NCBI GenBank assembly: GCA_002786715.1
Contig: PCTW01000038.1
Span: forward strand, 44,977 to 108,976
Length of the DNA stretch: 64,000 nucleotides
Origin: Bdellovibrio sp. CG22_combo_CG10-13_8_21_14_all_39_27
GTDB taxonomy: Bacteria > Bdellovibrionota > Bacteriovoracia > Bacteriovoracales > Bacteriovoracaceae
Reading direction: 5' to 3'
The notes under the pieces were generated by a model. It saw only the letters and a program-made list of their open reading frames with translations, ran no database searches and was not told the origin of the DNA. Made by a program: the position numbers and the translations under genes. Of this stretch, positions 1 to 7,314 are shown piece by piece. Position 1 is the first letter of the stretch, and each line of letters opens with the position of its first letter.

Positions 1-326
1 CAGGATTCTTTTTTTCAGTTATCGTTCAATTTATGGGGGGAGATTCAGATGTTTCAGCAGACTCATCAGTCGATTTGGACAATGTTTCATCTCATGATGG
101 GATGAGCGATAGTGATGTCAGTTTTAAACTTATGAGCTTTTTAGGACTTACTACTTTCTTTACCATGTTTGGTCTTGTTGGCCTGGCATTGAGCAAAGCA
201 GGTCAATTGTCTCCAGTTTGGAGTATCCTTGGCGGATTTGCTGCTGGTGGAATAAACATTGCTGTTATGAAAGGAATTTTTAGCATGTTTAAAAAACTTC
301 AATCAACTGGAAAATCATCTAATTAA
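1..326 (+). CDS. Flotillin-associated membrane protein, 5' end cut by the window
   Basis: The reading frame is already open at base 3, so the gene begins before the window; the ATG at 33 is probably internal. The visible part has a Ser/Asp-rich stretch (GGDSDVSADSSVD) followed by two hydrophobic segments (around FLGLTTFFTMFGLVGLAL and WSILGGFAAGGINIAVM) and a short basic tail. It sits 25 bases upstream of a flotillin gene. Membrane proteins of the NfeD/YuaF type are commonly paired with flotillins, usually ending in an OB-fold domain; here the protein stops right after the second membrane segment, so that domain is missing. Function as a flotillin partner is inferred from position. Confidence 0.6.
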   Translation, partial: GFFFSVIVQFMGGDSDVSADSSVDLDNVSSHDGMSDSDVSFKLMSFLGLTTFFTMFGLVGLALSKAGQLSPVWSILGGFAAGGINIAVMKGIFSMFKKLQSTGKSSN

Positions 327-351
327 TTTTAATAATATATAAGGAGTCGTT

Positions 352-1914
352 ATGGTTGAAGGATCGGCCACACTGTGGATTTTACCTGTCGTTACTTTTG
401 TCGGATTTATTTTTGCAATCCTCATTTTTTTAGCTTCACGCTATCGCAGATGCCCCTCAGATAAAATTTTAGTAGTCTTTGGAAAGGTCGGAGTTGGGCA
501 ATCAGCGAAATGTATTCATGGTGGTGGTCTGCTTGTTTGGCCACTCATTCAAGATTGTGCTTACTTAAGTTTAACTCCTATGACGATCAATATTCCCTTG
601 CAAAATGCCTTATCAATGCAAAATATTCGAATCAATGTTCCGAGTACATTTACTGTTGGTATTAGTACTGAGCCTAGCACCATGACCGTTGCTGCGGAGA
701 GAGTACTAGGATTGCAAAGAGCACAAATCGAAGAAATGGCGAAAGAAATTATTTTTGGTCAGCTGAGATTAACAGTCGCTTCTCTTACTATTGAACAAAT
801 CAACCAAGATCGCGAGAAATTTCTTGAATCCATTCGTCGCAATGTTGAGCCGGAATTAAATAAGATTGGTCTTTATTTGATCAACGTGAATATTACCGAT
901 ATTACAGATGAGTCGAACTATATCGAGAGTATTGGTAAGAAAGCTGCCGCTGAGGCCATTAACTTGGCAAAGATTGATGTTGCGGAACAAGTTAAAATTG
1001 GTGCAATTGGTTCAGCTGCCGCGATGAGAGAGCAGGAAATTAAAGTTGCTGAAAACCACGCCGCCGCTGCCAAAGGTAAAAAAATCGCTGAAGCTGATCA
1101 ACGCATTATTGTTCAACAACAAGAAACGATGGCCGCAGTCGGTGAAGCTGAAGCAACTCGTGAAAAAGAAATTCGTGTTGCTGAAAATCTTGCTGAAGCC
1201 GTAAAAGGTAAAAAGAAAGCAGAAGCTGAGCAACGTGTATTCGTACAAAGCAAAGAAGCTGAAGCCATTGATGGAGAAAATAAGGCCAAGGCTTTGATTG
1301 CTGATGCCGAAGCTGTTTTAAAAGTGAAACAAGCCGAAGCAAGTCAACGATCTGAAGTTGCCCAAAGAGAAGCTCAGGCCAAGATTCAAAAGGCGCAGTA
1401 CCTAGCTGAACAAGAGCGCTTGAGAGCGGTTGAAGTTGTTAAAGAAGAAATTCAAAAACAAAAAATTGAAATTGCAGCTGAAGCCGAAGCTGAAAAAGTT
1501 CGTCGCGAGGCCAAAGGTAAGGCCGATGCCGTCTTTCTCGAATATCAAGCCGAAGCAGAAGGTATTAAGAAAGTTCTCGAAAGCAAGGCCGAAGGTTACC
1601 GTCGCTTGGTAGAATCATGCGAAGGTGATGCCCGTGCTGCTGCTACATTTCTTCTTGTCGAAAAACTTGAAGACATTGTCGCTCAGCAAGTGAAAGCAGT
1701 TCAAAATCTCAAGATTGATAAAATTACAGTTTGGGATTCAGGTAATAATGGGGGAGACGGAAACTCTACCTCAAACTTTTTATCCAACATGATTAAAACT
1801 ATTCCACCTCTTCAAGACATCGCTGCCATGGCCGGCGTGGAGCTTCCAGAGTTCTTAGGCAAAATCATCGATCAGAAACAAACCAAAGTTGAAGTTGAGA
1901 GGGTTGGGGAATAA
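352..1914 (+). CDS. Flotillin-like SPFH/Band 7 protein
   Basis: 520 residues. An N-terminal membrane segment (about residues 5-28) is followed by an SPFH domain (about 30-220, with the NIRINVPSTFTVGIS and AAERVLGL patterns of flotillins) and a long Ala/Glu-rich coiled coil (about 220-430) full of AEA and AEAE motifs, then a short C-terminal segment. Flotillins scaffold membrane microdomains and act at the cytoplasmic face of the inner membrane. The start is fixed by AAGGAG a few bases before the ATG. The coiled coil contains a tandem repeat of about 44 residues: REQEIKVAENHAAA starting near residue 226 and REKEIRVAENLAEA starting near 270. Probably co-transcribed with the membrane protein upstream. 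Confidence 0.93.
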   Translation: MVEGSATLWILPVVTFVGFIFAILIFLASRYRRCPSDKILVVFGKVGVGQSAKCIHGGGLLVWPLIQDCAYLSLTPMTINIPLQNALSMQNIRINVPSTFTVGISTEPSTMTVAAERVLGLQRAQIEEMAKEIIFGQLRLTVASLTIEQINQDREKFLESIRRNVEPELNKIGLYLINVNITDITDESNYIESIGKKAAAEAINLAKIDVAEQVKIGAIGSAAAMREQEIKVAENHAAAAKGKKIAEADQRIIVQQQETMAAVGEAEATREKEIRVAENLAEAVKGKKKAEAEQRVFVQSKEAEAIDGENKAKALIADAEAVLKVKQAEASQRSEVAQREAQAKIQKAQYLAEQERLRAVEVVKEEIQKQKIEIAAEAEAEKVRREAKGKADAVFLEYQAEAEGIKKVLESKAEGYRRLVESCEGDARAAATFLLVEKLEDIVAQQVKAVQNLKIDKITVWDSGNNGGDGNSTSNFLSNMIKTIPPLQDIAAMAGVELPEFLGKIIDQKQTKVEVERVGE

Positions 1915-1918
1915 CTTT

Positions 1919-2483
1919 TTGAAAAAGATTATTTTGGGAATTTTTTTTTCTCTGTTTCGTTGAATATAGCTATTCCGAAACAGAGATCCCAAATAAGAGT
2001 CGACTAAATATTTTTCTAGGCTCGCTTGGTCCACTTTTTGTAGTTCAAACAGGGTTGAATTTACAACTCTCATACCAATTTAAACCATCTTTTTCGATCG
2101 ATGCGGAAAGTGGTGGGTATCGCAGTGGTAGTACTTCTCCATCTATAAAAACATCATATGCAAGTATAGGAACCTCTTTTTTCTTAAACGAAGTTTCTAA
2201 TTTGAAAGAGCAATTTGAAAATTTGGGACCTCTTTTCTTGAGGACTTCTTATTCTTACCATGACGATAAAAAAGAGTATTCGCGCAGTAAAGTTATCCTT
2301 GGTAGAGAAATCTCAAATGGCATTGAAATTTCTGGAGGTGCTAGAATAAGCGAAAGCTGGTATTCATTGGAAGTCATCCCTATTTCTTTATACTTTCCCA
2401 TCATTACTAAAAAATCCGGTGAAAAAGTTAACAAAATTGTATTGGATCGATTTTTGTCACTGAAAGCAGGGATTACGTTTTAA
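1919..2483 (+). pseudogene. Outer-membrane beta-barrel-like protein, off-frame by one T in a T9 run
   Basis: Only the part from 2055 is open from a usual start codon, but the same frame is open back to 1923 with no start. Reading from TTG at 1919, with GGGGA 8 bases upstream, gives the beginning of a signal peptide that hits a stop after the run of nine T (1941-1949). Removing one T joins it to the downstream frame and yields MKKIILGIFFLCFVEYSYS, a textbook signal peptide, followed by alternating beta-strand-like sequence to the C-terminal Phe (187 residues). The gene is therefore either switched off by slippage, freshly broken, or a sequencing error. It follows flotillin by 4 bases. No family recognised. 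Confidence 0.75.
1951..1984. repeat. Inverted repeat just after the T9 run
   Basis: TCTGTTTCG (1951-1959) and CGAAACAGA (1976-1984) are perfect 9-base arms around a 16-base loop, one base after the run of nine T. It lies inside the coding region of the off-frame outer-membrane gene. It is not a terminator for either strand because no T run follows the stem in either direction. A hairpin next to a homopolymer could favour replication slippage; that is inference. Confidence 0.6.
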
Positions 2484-2553
2484 GTGAGAAACGATTCGCG
2501 AAGAAGATTTTGATCTAGGATAGTTAGTTCTCATTTTTGTTCAATGAACCAAG

Positions 2554-4014
2554 TTAATTATTTTTTATGTATTTAAGAATAGATGGAGATGCACGTTTCA
2601 GTTTTTCATTGATCATTTTTTGTGAGAGTTCTGCAGCCGTACGACCATAAATGTCTTTCTTGTTGAAATCGATGCCCCTTTCCATAAGTAAAATGACAAT
2701 GTCGAGGCAACCACCTTTTACTGCATAGTGGAGGAGTAATCCTTGATTTATATTAATATATTTTTCATCAAGGAGACGCTTTAGTTCAAAAAGCTGACAC
2801 TTAAAAGTAAGAAGTTCAGAAATGTAGATCTCACGACTAGTTTTAAATTTAAAGGGTACATCTAATTTTGACAAATGCTTCATTAAAATATACTCAATAA
2901 TACTAGAGTTATTTTTATCAAAAACAGATACTATTTTTAATTCGTCATCAATTTTAAATTTTTGTTCATCTAAAAATTTAATGACATCTAATTGGTCATA
3001 GAGAATAGCAATTTCGTAGAGTGAGTAACCAGAAGTGGATTTAAAATCTTCAAGGCGATGTTTTTGAGCATATGCTTTTAGCTTATCGACTTGGCCATTT
3101 GCTGCAGCTGATCCTATTTTATCCGTATAGTTGTAGTAGTTTTTCAATGATTCAAAAGTAACTCCGTCTTGAATCGATTGAAAGGAAAGGGGAACAAAGA
3201 TGATAATGAAAGAGATGATTAGAGTGAAAGAAATATTTTGTTTTTGGAACTTTTTGGGATTTAAATATCCAGTACTTTCATCTTTAAAGTATCTGGGAAT
3301 TCTAATAATCGTCAGGAATGAACATATAAGAATCAAGAGTGGACCCAAATGGCTTTCAAAAATGTAACTAATAAAAAAATCTACAGCTTTCATGAGTTTT
3401 GTTAAAAGTGAAAAGTATGCTCTGGGAGCAAGATTCTCATGAGTTGCGTAGAGGATATTGATATAAAAAGCTCCCATGAATAGTGACATCCCTATGACCA
3501 TATTTTTTAAGGCTACAAGGCTTCTTTGGGCAGTATCTATTTGTTGGTACTGGGATCTTGGTCTAATGATGAGTTGATACAAAGAAATAGAAGAGATGAG
3601 TGCAATAAATGAGAAAGAGTAAGATACAAAGACTGCTAAGCTATTGAGTGAAATGTTCAGCGTTTTGCTTATGTCAAAGATAAATAAAATGAGAAATAGT
3701 AAAACAGGGGAGAAAGAGACGAATAGAGACAGTCCAAGGGCCGAAAAAAGCTTAAGCTTACTTATGGGAAGGGATAAATAGTATTTCATACTGGGACAAT
3801 TGATATCTTCGTTTGTTGATGGAAGGATTTTAGAATCTATCGCCATTTTAAGGTTTACACCAAACAAAATGAACAAAGTAATCATGAGAATAATTTCTGG
3901 AATAGGAACTATCTTAATAAAAATAAATAATAGGACATTTAAGGTTAGTGAGATGAGCAATTCTCCGTAATACCATCGCACTTGTTCCCTTAAAATGAAT
4001 ATCACTTCTTTCAT
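2554..4014 (-). CDS. ABC-2 type permease fused to ankyrin repeats (copy 1)
   Basis: 486 residues. The first 290 or so residues are hydrophobic with about seven predicted membrane spans and the motifs ILPSTNEDINCPSMKYYLSL and RPRSQYQQID, as in an ABC-2 type export permease. The soluble C-terminal 190 residues carry ankyrin-like units (SLYEIAILYDQLDVIKFL; LLHYAVKGGCLDIVILLMER; DIYGRTAAEL). Its ATG overlaps the stop of the ATPase gene by 4 bases, so the two are translationally coupled and form an ABC exporter in the inner membrane. The ankyrin tail is unusual for this family and could bind a partner or cargo (inference). A full paralogue lies at 11014-12471. Substrate unknown. Confidence 0.85.
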   Translation of the reverse strand: MKEVIFILREQVRWYYGELLISLTLNVLLFIFIKIVPIPEIILMITLFILFGVNLKMAIDSKILPSTNEDINCPSMKYYLSLPISKLKLFSALGLSLFVSFSPVLLFLILFIFDISKTLNISLNSLAVFVSYSFSFIALISSISLYQLIIRPRSQYQQIDTAQRSLVALKNMVIGMSLFMGAFYINILYATHENLAPRAYFSLLTKLMKAVDFFISYIFESHLGPLLILICSFLTIIRIPRYFKDESTGYLNPKKFQKQNISFTLIISFIIIFVPLSFQSIQDGVTFESLKNYYNYTDKIGSAAANGQVDKLKAYAQKHRLEDFKSTSGYSLYEIAILYDQLDVIKFLDEQKFKIDDELKIVSVFDKNNSSIIEYILMKHLSKLDVPFKFKTSREIYISELLTFKCQLFELKRLLDEKYININQGLLLHYAVKGGCLDIVILLMERGIDFNKKDIYGRTAAELSQKMINEKLKRASPSILKYIKNN

Positions 4015-4700
4015 GTTTGACTCTTCAGATTAAAGAGATGATTAATATCTGAAGCGGGATGAAGTTCTGCGTGACTTTTATCTAGGAATATAATCTTACT
4101 GACAACATCTCTCAGATCATCCTCTATATTGGTAGCTAGGATAATACTGCCTTGTTCATTTAGACAAAAATCATGGGCCAGTTCAAAGAAAAGTTCGCGT
4201 GCCTCGGGATCAAGGACGGCCGTTATTTCGTCGACAATGAGAAGCTTCGGTTTTGCAGCAAAGCCAAAAATTATTTGAACTCGTTTCCTTTGACCAGTTG
4301 AAAGGGAACCTATTCTTGCCTTCGAATCAAGCTTAAAAAGATTGAGCAATTTTGCTTCGACTTCCTTTGAATAATTCGGATAAAACCAGGCCAAATGATT
4401 TAGCTGATCTTGAATTGTTAACTTTGCATTATGGCTGATGTCTTGTGATAAAAACACCACTTGATTTGAGTGTTCGCGTTTAGAATCCATTGGCCCTTCG
4501 CCTAATATTTTGAGCACTCCGGCAGAATGAGGTCTAATGCCCATAAGCAAATCTATCAAGGTCGTTTTACCCGCTCCATTGACACCCAATAGGCCAATAA
4601 ATTCACCATTGGAAATGCTCAAAGACAGTCCATCAATTATGACTTTGCCATAGGGGATTTGATAATTGAGATCTTTGATCTCTACAATAACTTCTTGCAT
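4011..4700 (-). CDS. ABC transporter ATP-binding protein (copy 1)
   Basis: 229 residues with every ATPase motif of the family: Walker A GVNGAGKTT (39-47), Q-loop VVFLSQD (81-87), signature LSTGQ (133-137), Walker B LLIVDE (153-158) with a D-loop LDPEA, and a switch His replaced by Asn in LATNIEDDL. It energises the ankyrin-tailed permease encoded immediately downstream, which overlaps its stop by 4 bases. Length and sequence fit ATPases paired with ABC-2 permeases. A close paralogue is at 12468-13154. The loss of the switch His (ATN in both copies) is worth noting; substrate cannot be inferred. Confidence 0.93.
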   Translation of the reverse strand: MQEVIVEIKDLNYQIPYGKVIIDGLSLSISNGEFIGLLGVNGAGKTTLIDLLMGIRPHSAGVLKILGEGPMDSKREHSNQVVFLSQDISHNAKLTIQDQLNHLAWFYPNYSKEVEAKLLNLFKLDSKARIGSLSTGQRKRVQIIFGFAAKPKLLIVDEITAVLDPEARELFFELAHDFCLNEQGSIILATNIEDDLRDVVSKIIFLDKSHAELHPASDINHLFNLKSQT

Positions 4701-4902
4701 TTACGAGATTTTATCTTCAACTCTCATCTCGACCTAGTTAAATTAAATTAACTCCAATTATCAGACATTTGTCACTTCCACCCCCTATAATCTGAACTAT
4801 AAATATAGGCATTTAAGGTAATATTTTAGTTTGTCATTGTTACCATTGAACTAAGTGAAGTTGGCAATTAACATAGTTTAAAGAAGAGATTGGGAGAAGC
4901 AT

Positions 4903-5016
4903 TTGACGACGATGCAAAAGCTTAGAGCAAATACAAAACTCCTTTATTTTATCATTTTTATTCTTTCGTTACTTTGGAGTTGGGCCGCTTTGAAATTGTT
5001 TGGGGTTTTAAAATAA
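4903..5016 (+). CDS. Small single-pass membrane protein (37 residues)
   Basis: Not in a conventional ORF list because of its length. TTG at 4903 follows GGGAG (4892-4896) at a good distance; the in-frame ATG at 4912 is the alternative. The product has a basic N-terminus and one long hydrophobic helix, LLYFIIFILSLLWSWAALKLF, ending in FGVLK. It ends 7 bases before the lipoprotein gene, so the two may share a transcript. The stretch 4701-4902 before it holds promoter space for both directions and a copy of a TTAGTTAAA-like motif near 4730. No family recognised. Confidence 0.5.
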   Translation: MTTMQKLRANTKLLYFIIFILSLLWSWAALKLFGVLK

Positions 5017-5023
5017 ATTCAGC

Positions 5024-5698
5024 ATGAAGACTTTAATAGGAAAATTACTACCGCTGTTAACGATGCTCTTATTCTCCTGTAGCTTGGGAAGTGTTCGAAC
5101 AGATATTTTGATGAATAAAGTTCAAATGTATCAAGAATTACCAATTGAAACATTTTCATCTATTCCTGCTGAAAAAATATCTAGTCTCAATAAATGGTTT
5201 ACCGGCGAAACTGAAGTCATTATCAAAGATAGTGTAAATATCAAAAACCTTTCATTAGAAACGGGTGATCGACTCTTTTATGACAATGAAGAACAGCCAC
5301 TTCGAATTATTAAAGCAAATGGCCGAATGGGATGTCGTGGCCATGGAACTAAAAACAAAAGAATACTTCTGATGAATCAAAACCATTGTTTTGAGCCAAA
5401 CAATATTAGTCCCCATGGTCGCTTTTCGATTCCAACAAAGCAATTAGCCAAACTCAGCTATATTTCAAATCTCATGTTAGAAGTACCAGAGGGATATGAG
5501 TGCACCGGGCGAATCAATGGTCTCGTTGTTGAACCGTTTGAACTGCAAGGAATTAAAATGGCCCAAGGGGATGTTGTCATCTTTAAATTTGATGAACTTT
5601 GGGGATATTTCAAAAATAGAACGGAAACCACACTTAGCACCAAGCAATTTCCAGAATGCGGATTGTTTAGGAGAGATTTGTATCAGTTGGATTATTAG
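5024..5698 (+). CDS. Predicted lipoprotein of unknown function
   Basis: 224 residues. The N-terminus MKTLIGKLLPLLTMLLFSC is a type II signal peptide with lipobox LFSC, so the mature protein should begin at Cys19 and be lipid-anchored. The rest is soluble, with Cys residues at MGCRGHG, NHCFEP, YECTGR and PECGLF that could form disulfides in the periplasm or at the surface. No recognised domain. It follows a small membrane-protein gene by 7 bases. No convincing ribosome-binding site lies before the ATG, which suggests coupling to the upstream small ORF. Confidence 0.75.
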   Translation: MKTLIGKLLPLLTMLLFSCSLGSVRTDILMNKVQMYQELPIETFSSIPAEKISSLNKWFTGETEVIIKDSVNIKNLSLETGDRLFYDNEEQPLRIIKANGRMGCRGHGTKNKRILLMNQNHCFEPNNISPHGRFSIPTKQLAKLSYISNLMLEVPEGYECTGRINGLVVEPFELQGIKMAQGDVVIFKFDELWGYFKNRTETTLSTKQFPECGLFRRDLYQLDY

Positions 5699-5717
5699 AA
5701 AATAAAAAGGAAATGAA

Positions 5718-6332
5718 GTGAACGATGCAGGCAAAAATAAAGTTGAATTTTATAAAGAAAATGAATTCATTGAATTTAAAAAAATATTCTTAGAATTTGA
5801 AAAGCAAATAGAACGTTCAATTGAGAATTTATCACAGGGGAATGGTGACAATCTTTTGTGGGTAACTACTGAATCTTCATGGTTAACTTTCTTTTTAATG
5901 ACATTAGAAAAGGTTTATCCCGATTCTTCATTTATAACGGAAGCTTCTTTATATACACAAGATAAGAAACATTTAGGCCGTTCTGATTTGTTCTGTGCCC
6001 TGATGGACCAAGGACTAAAGAAGTATCTTCTCGTTGAAGCAAAATTTAGTGAAATAAAAACAATTAATGCTTGGCTAGATAAAGATAAGATTAATTCATA
6101 TTTGAACAATATAGATAAGCAGCAACTTTCAAATTACCAAAATATTATTAGTGTAAAATTTGGCTTGGAATTTAAAAAGCTCATTTTCATTGCAGAGTGG
6201 TTTCGTACTAAAGAAGCATTTGATGAGGCTATTCATCGTTTTGACGAGCTTGAAGAATCTGGTGCAGTTCACGCTGCAAAATTGGTTAGATTTAGCGAAT
6301 TAGGTGCAATTCTAATATTTAAATTCGTTTGA
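5718..6332 (+). CDS. PD-(D/E)XK nuclease-like protein
   Basis: 204 residues, GTG start preceded by AAGGA. The central part shows the pattern of a PD-(D/E)XK nuclease core: Glu75 (FITEASL), Asp90 in GRSDLF after a turn, then a hydrophobic strand ending in VEAKF (Glu107, Lys109). The family cuts or binds nucleic acid in defence, repair or mobile-element settings. The N-terminal 45 residues look helical and charged. It stands alone between the lipoprotein gene and the first DUF1905 cassette, whose upstream repeat begins 28 bases after its stop. The nuclease call rests on the motif spacing, not on whole-length recognition. Confidence 0.6.
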   Translation: MNDAGKNKVEFYKENEFIEFKKIFLEFEKQIERSIENLSQGNGDNLLWVTTESSWLTFFLMTLEKVYPDSSFITEASLYTQDKKHLGRSDLFCALMDQGLKKYLLVEAKFSEIKTINAWLDKDKINSYLNNIDKQQLSNYQNIISVKFGLEFKKLIFIAEWFRTKEAFDEAIHRFDELEESGAVHAAKLVRFSELGAILIFKFV

Positions 6333-6360
6333 TAAATTAAGCTTAACCCCCATTTTATGC

Positions 6361-6391
6361 AGCACCGCTTAAACGATTTGATCCAGGAGAG
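6361..6391 (+). repeat. 31-base dispersed repeat, copy 1 (carries a ribosome-binding site)
   Basis: Begins AGCACCGCTTAAACG and ends GATCCAGGAGAG. All 31 bases are identical to 31558-31588, and it is closely similar to 34279-34308, 35877-35906 and 13371-13393. Here the terminal AGGAGAG is the ribosome-binding site of the DUF1905 gene that starts at 6399. Confidence 0.85.
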
Positions 6392-6398
6392 AAGCGAT

Positions 6399-6695
6399 AT
6401 GATCGAAATAGAGTTCAAAGCAAAAGTTTGGCGCTATCCTGGAGCTTCGGGCTGGCATTTCGTGACTCTTCCCAAAAAACAATCGGCCGGCATCAAAAGC
6501 CTCTTCAAAGATCAGGCCCGTCCCTGGGGCTCACTCAAAGTCAGCGCCTTCGTGGGCGAGAGCGAATGGAGCACATCACTTTTCCCCGACACCAAACGCA
6601 GCGCCTACCTCCTGCCCCTCAAAGCGTCTGTACGAAAAAAAGAAAAGATTCTGGCCGATAAGATGGTTTCTGTTAAATTGGTATTGAGTGTTTGA
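6399..6695 (+). CDS. DUF1905 domain protein
   Basis: 98 residues from the ATG at 6399, which follows AGGAGAG; the ATG at 6357 lies inside or before the repeat and is less likely. The product matches the DUF1905 pattern: FKAKVWRYPGASGWHFVTLP, then WGSLKVSAFVGESEWSTSLF and YLLPLKASVRKKEKI. The family is small, cytosolic and of unknown function. The base composition is clearly richer in G+C than the neighbours. Two broken near-identical copies occur at 10786-10939 and 17128-17289, and a diverged intact relative at 35494-35835. This pattern suggests a gene spread with mobile or recombining segments. Confidence 0.88.
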   Translation: MIEIEFKAKVWRYPGASGWHFVTLPKKQSAGIKSLFKDQARPWGSLKVSAFVGESEWSTSLFPDTKRSAYLLPLKASVRKKEKILADKMVSVKLVLSV

Positions 6696-7314
6696 AGCTT
6701 TTGACTACTATTTTCCTTTAAAGATCAGATTCCCTCTGGGAATTTTAGCATTCATTATTTTGGCCATTATTGATTTTAAGAAATTTGGATGGAAGTCAGA
6801 GAGATTGCGGGAGTATTCATTTCTTTTTTTCTGCGCATTGCTTGCTATTTTTTATGCCGTTATCAACGACATGATTACCTCAAGTATATCTGAAGAGTAT
6901 TTCATAAAAGGAAAAGGTATTCTGTCTGGACCTGGATTCAAATGGAGAGTCGCTTGGATTGCAGTGAAAGGTTCATATTGGGTCGGACTCTTATCAGGAG
7001 TGGCACTTCTCATTGCCAACAATAAATATAAGAATTTCCCTAGAGTATCTATGGTCAAGTTGTTGCAATATTCAGTTCTGCCAGTTTTATTTGCTATCTT
7101 TACTTCAGTTATTTTTTATTTTCTGAATATAAACGAATCCAATGTGGTTTTGTATGGGGTGGATAATGCAGCAGCATTTAATACAGTCATGGAAACGCAT
7201 CGAGGAGCTTACATTGGAGGATTGATTGGGACTGTGTTAGCAGTTGTACTACTTATTAAATCACGGTTTAAATTAAAAGGGTTATTAAATATTTCGACAA
7301 GCTTGTTCGTATGA
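6688..7314 (+). CDS. Multi-pass membrane protein of unknown function
   Basis: 208 residues with about five hydrophobic spans (ILAFIILAIIDF, YSFLFFCALLAIFYAVI, WVGLLSGVALLIA, YSVLPVLFAIFTSVIFYFL, YIGGLIGTVLAVVLLI). The frame opens with a GTG that overlaps the last codons of the DUF1905 gene, and there is no separate ribosome-binding site, so the true start may have been lost when the DUF1905 segment was joined to it. It ends inside the 3' end of the convergent gene 7285-9246 (30-base overlap). No family recognised. Confidence 0.6.
   Translation: MFEAFDYYFPLKIRFPLGILAFIILAIIDFKKFGWKSERLREYSFLFFCALLAIFYAVINDMITSSISEEYFIKGKGILSGPGFKWRVAWIAVKGSYWVGLLSGVALLIANNKYKNFPRVSMVKLLQYSVLPVLFAIFTSVIFYFLNINESNVVLYGVDNAAAFNTVMETHRGAYIGGLIGTVLAVVLLIKSRFKLKGLLNISTSLFV

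Noticed and set aside
1012-1342. Two minus-strand frames antisense to the flotillin coiled coil
   Set aside because: They are by-products of the repetitive GCTGAAGCC-like codons on the other strand; compositions such as strings of Phe and Leu are not protein-like and there is no start signal.
1024-1440. CRISPR-like repetition in the flotillin gene
   Set aside because: The repetition is codon-level in a coding coiled coil; there are no conserved repeats separated by unique spacers.
1430-1612. Lys/Pro-rich frame inside flotillin
   Set aside because: Frame-shifted shadow of the Ala/Glu coiled coil.
1951-1984. Terminator after flotillin
   Set aside because: The stem is perfect, but the T run precedes it on the plus strand and becomes an A run after it on the minus strand, so it fails as an intrinsic terminator in either direction.
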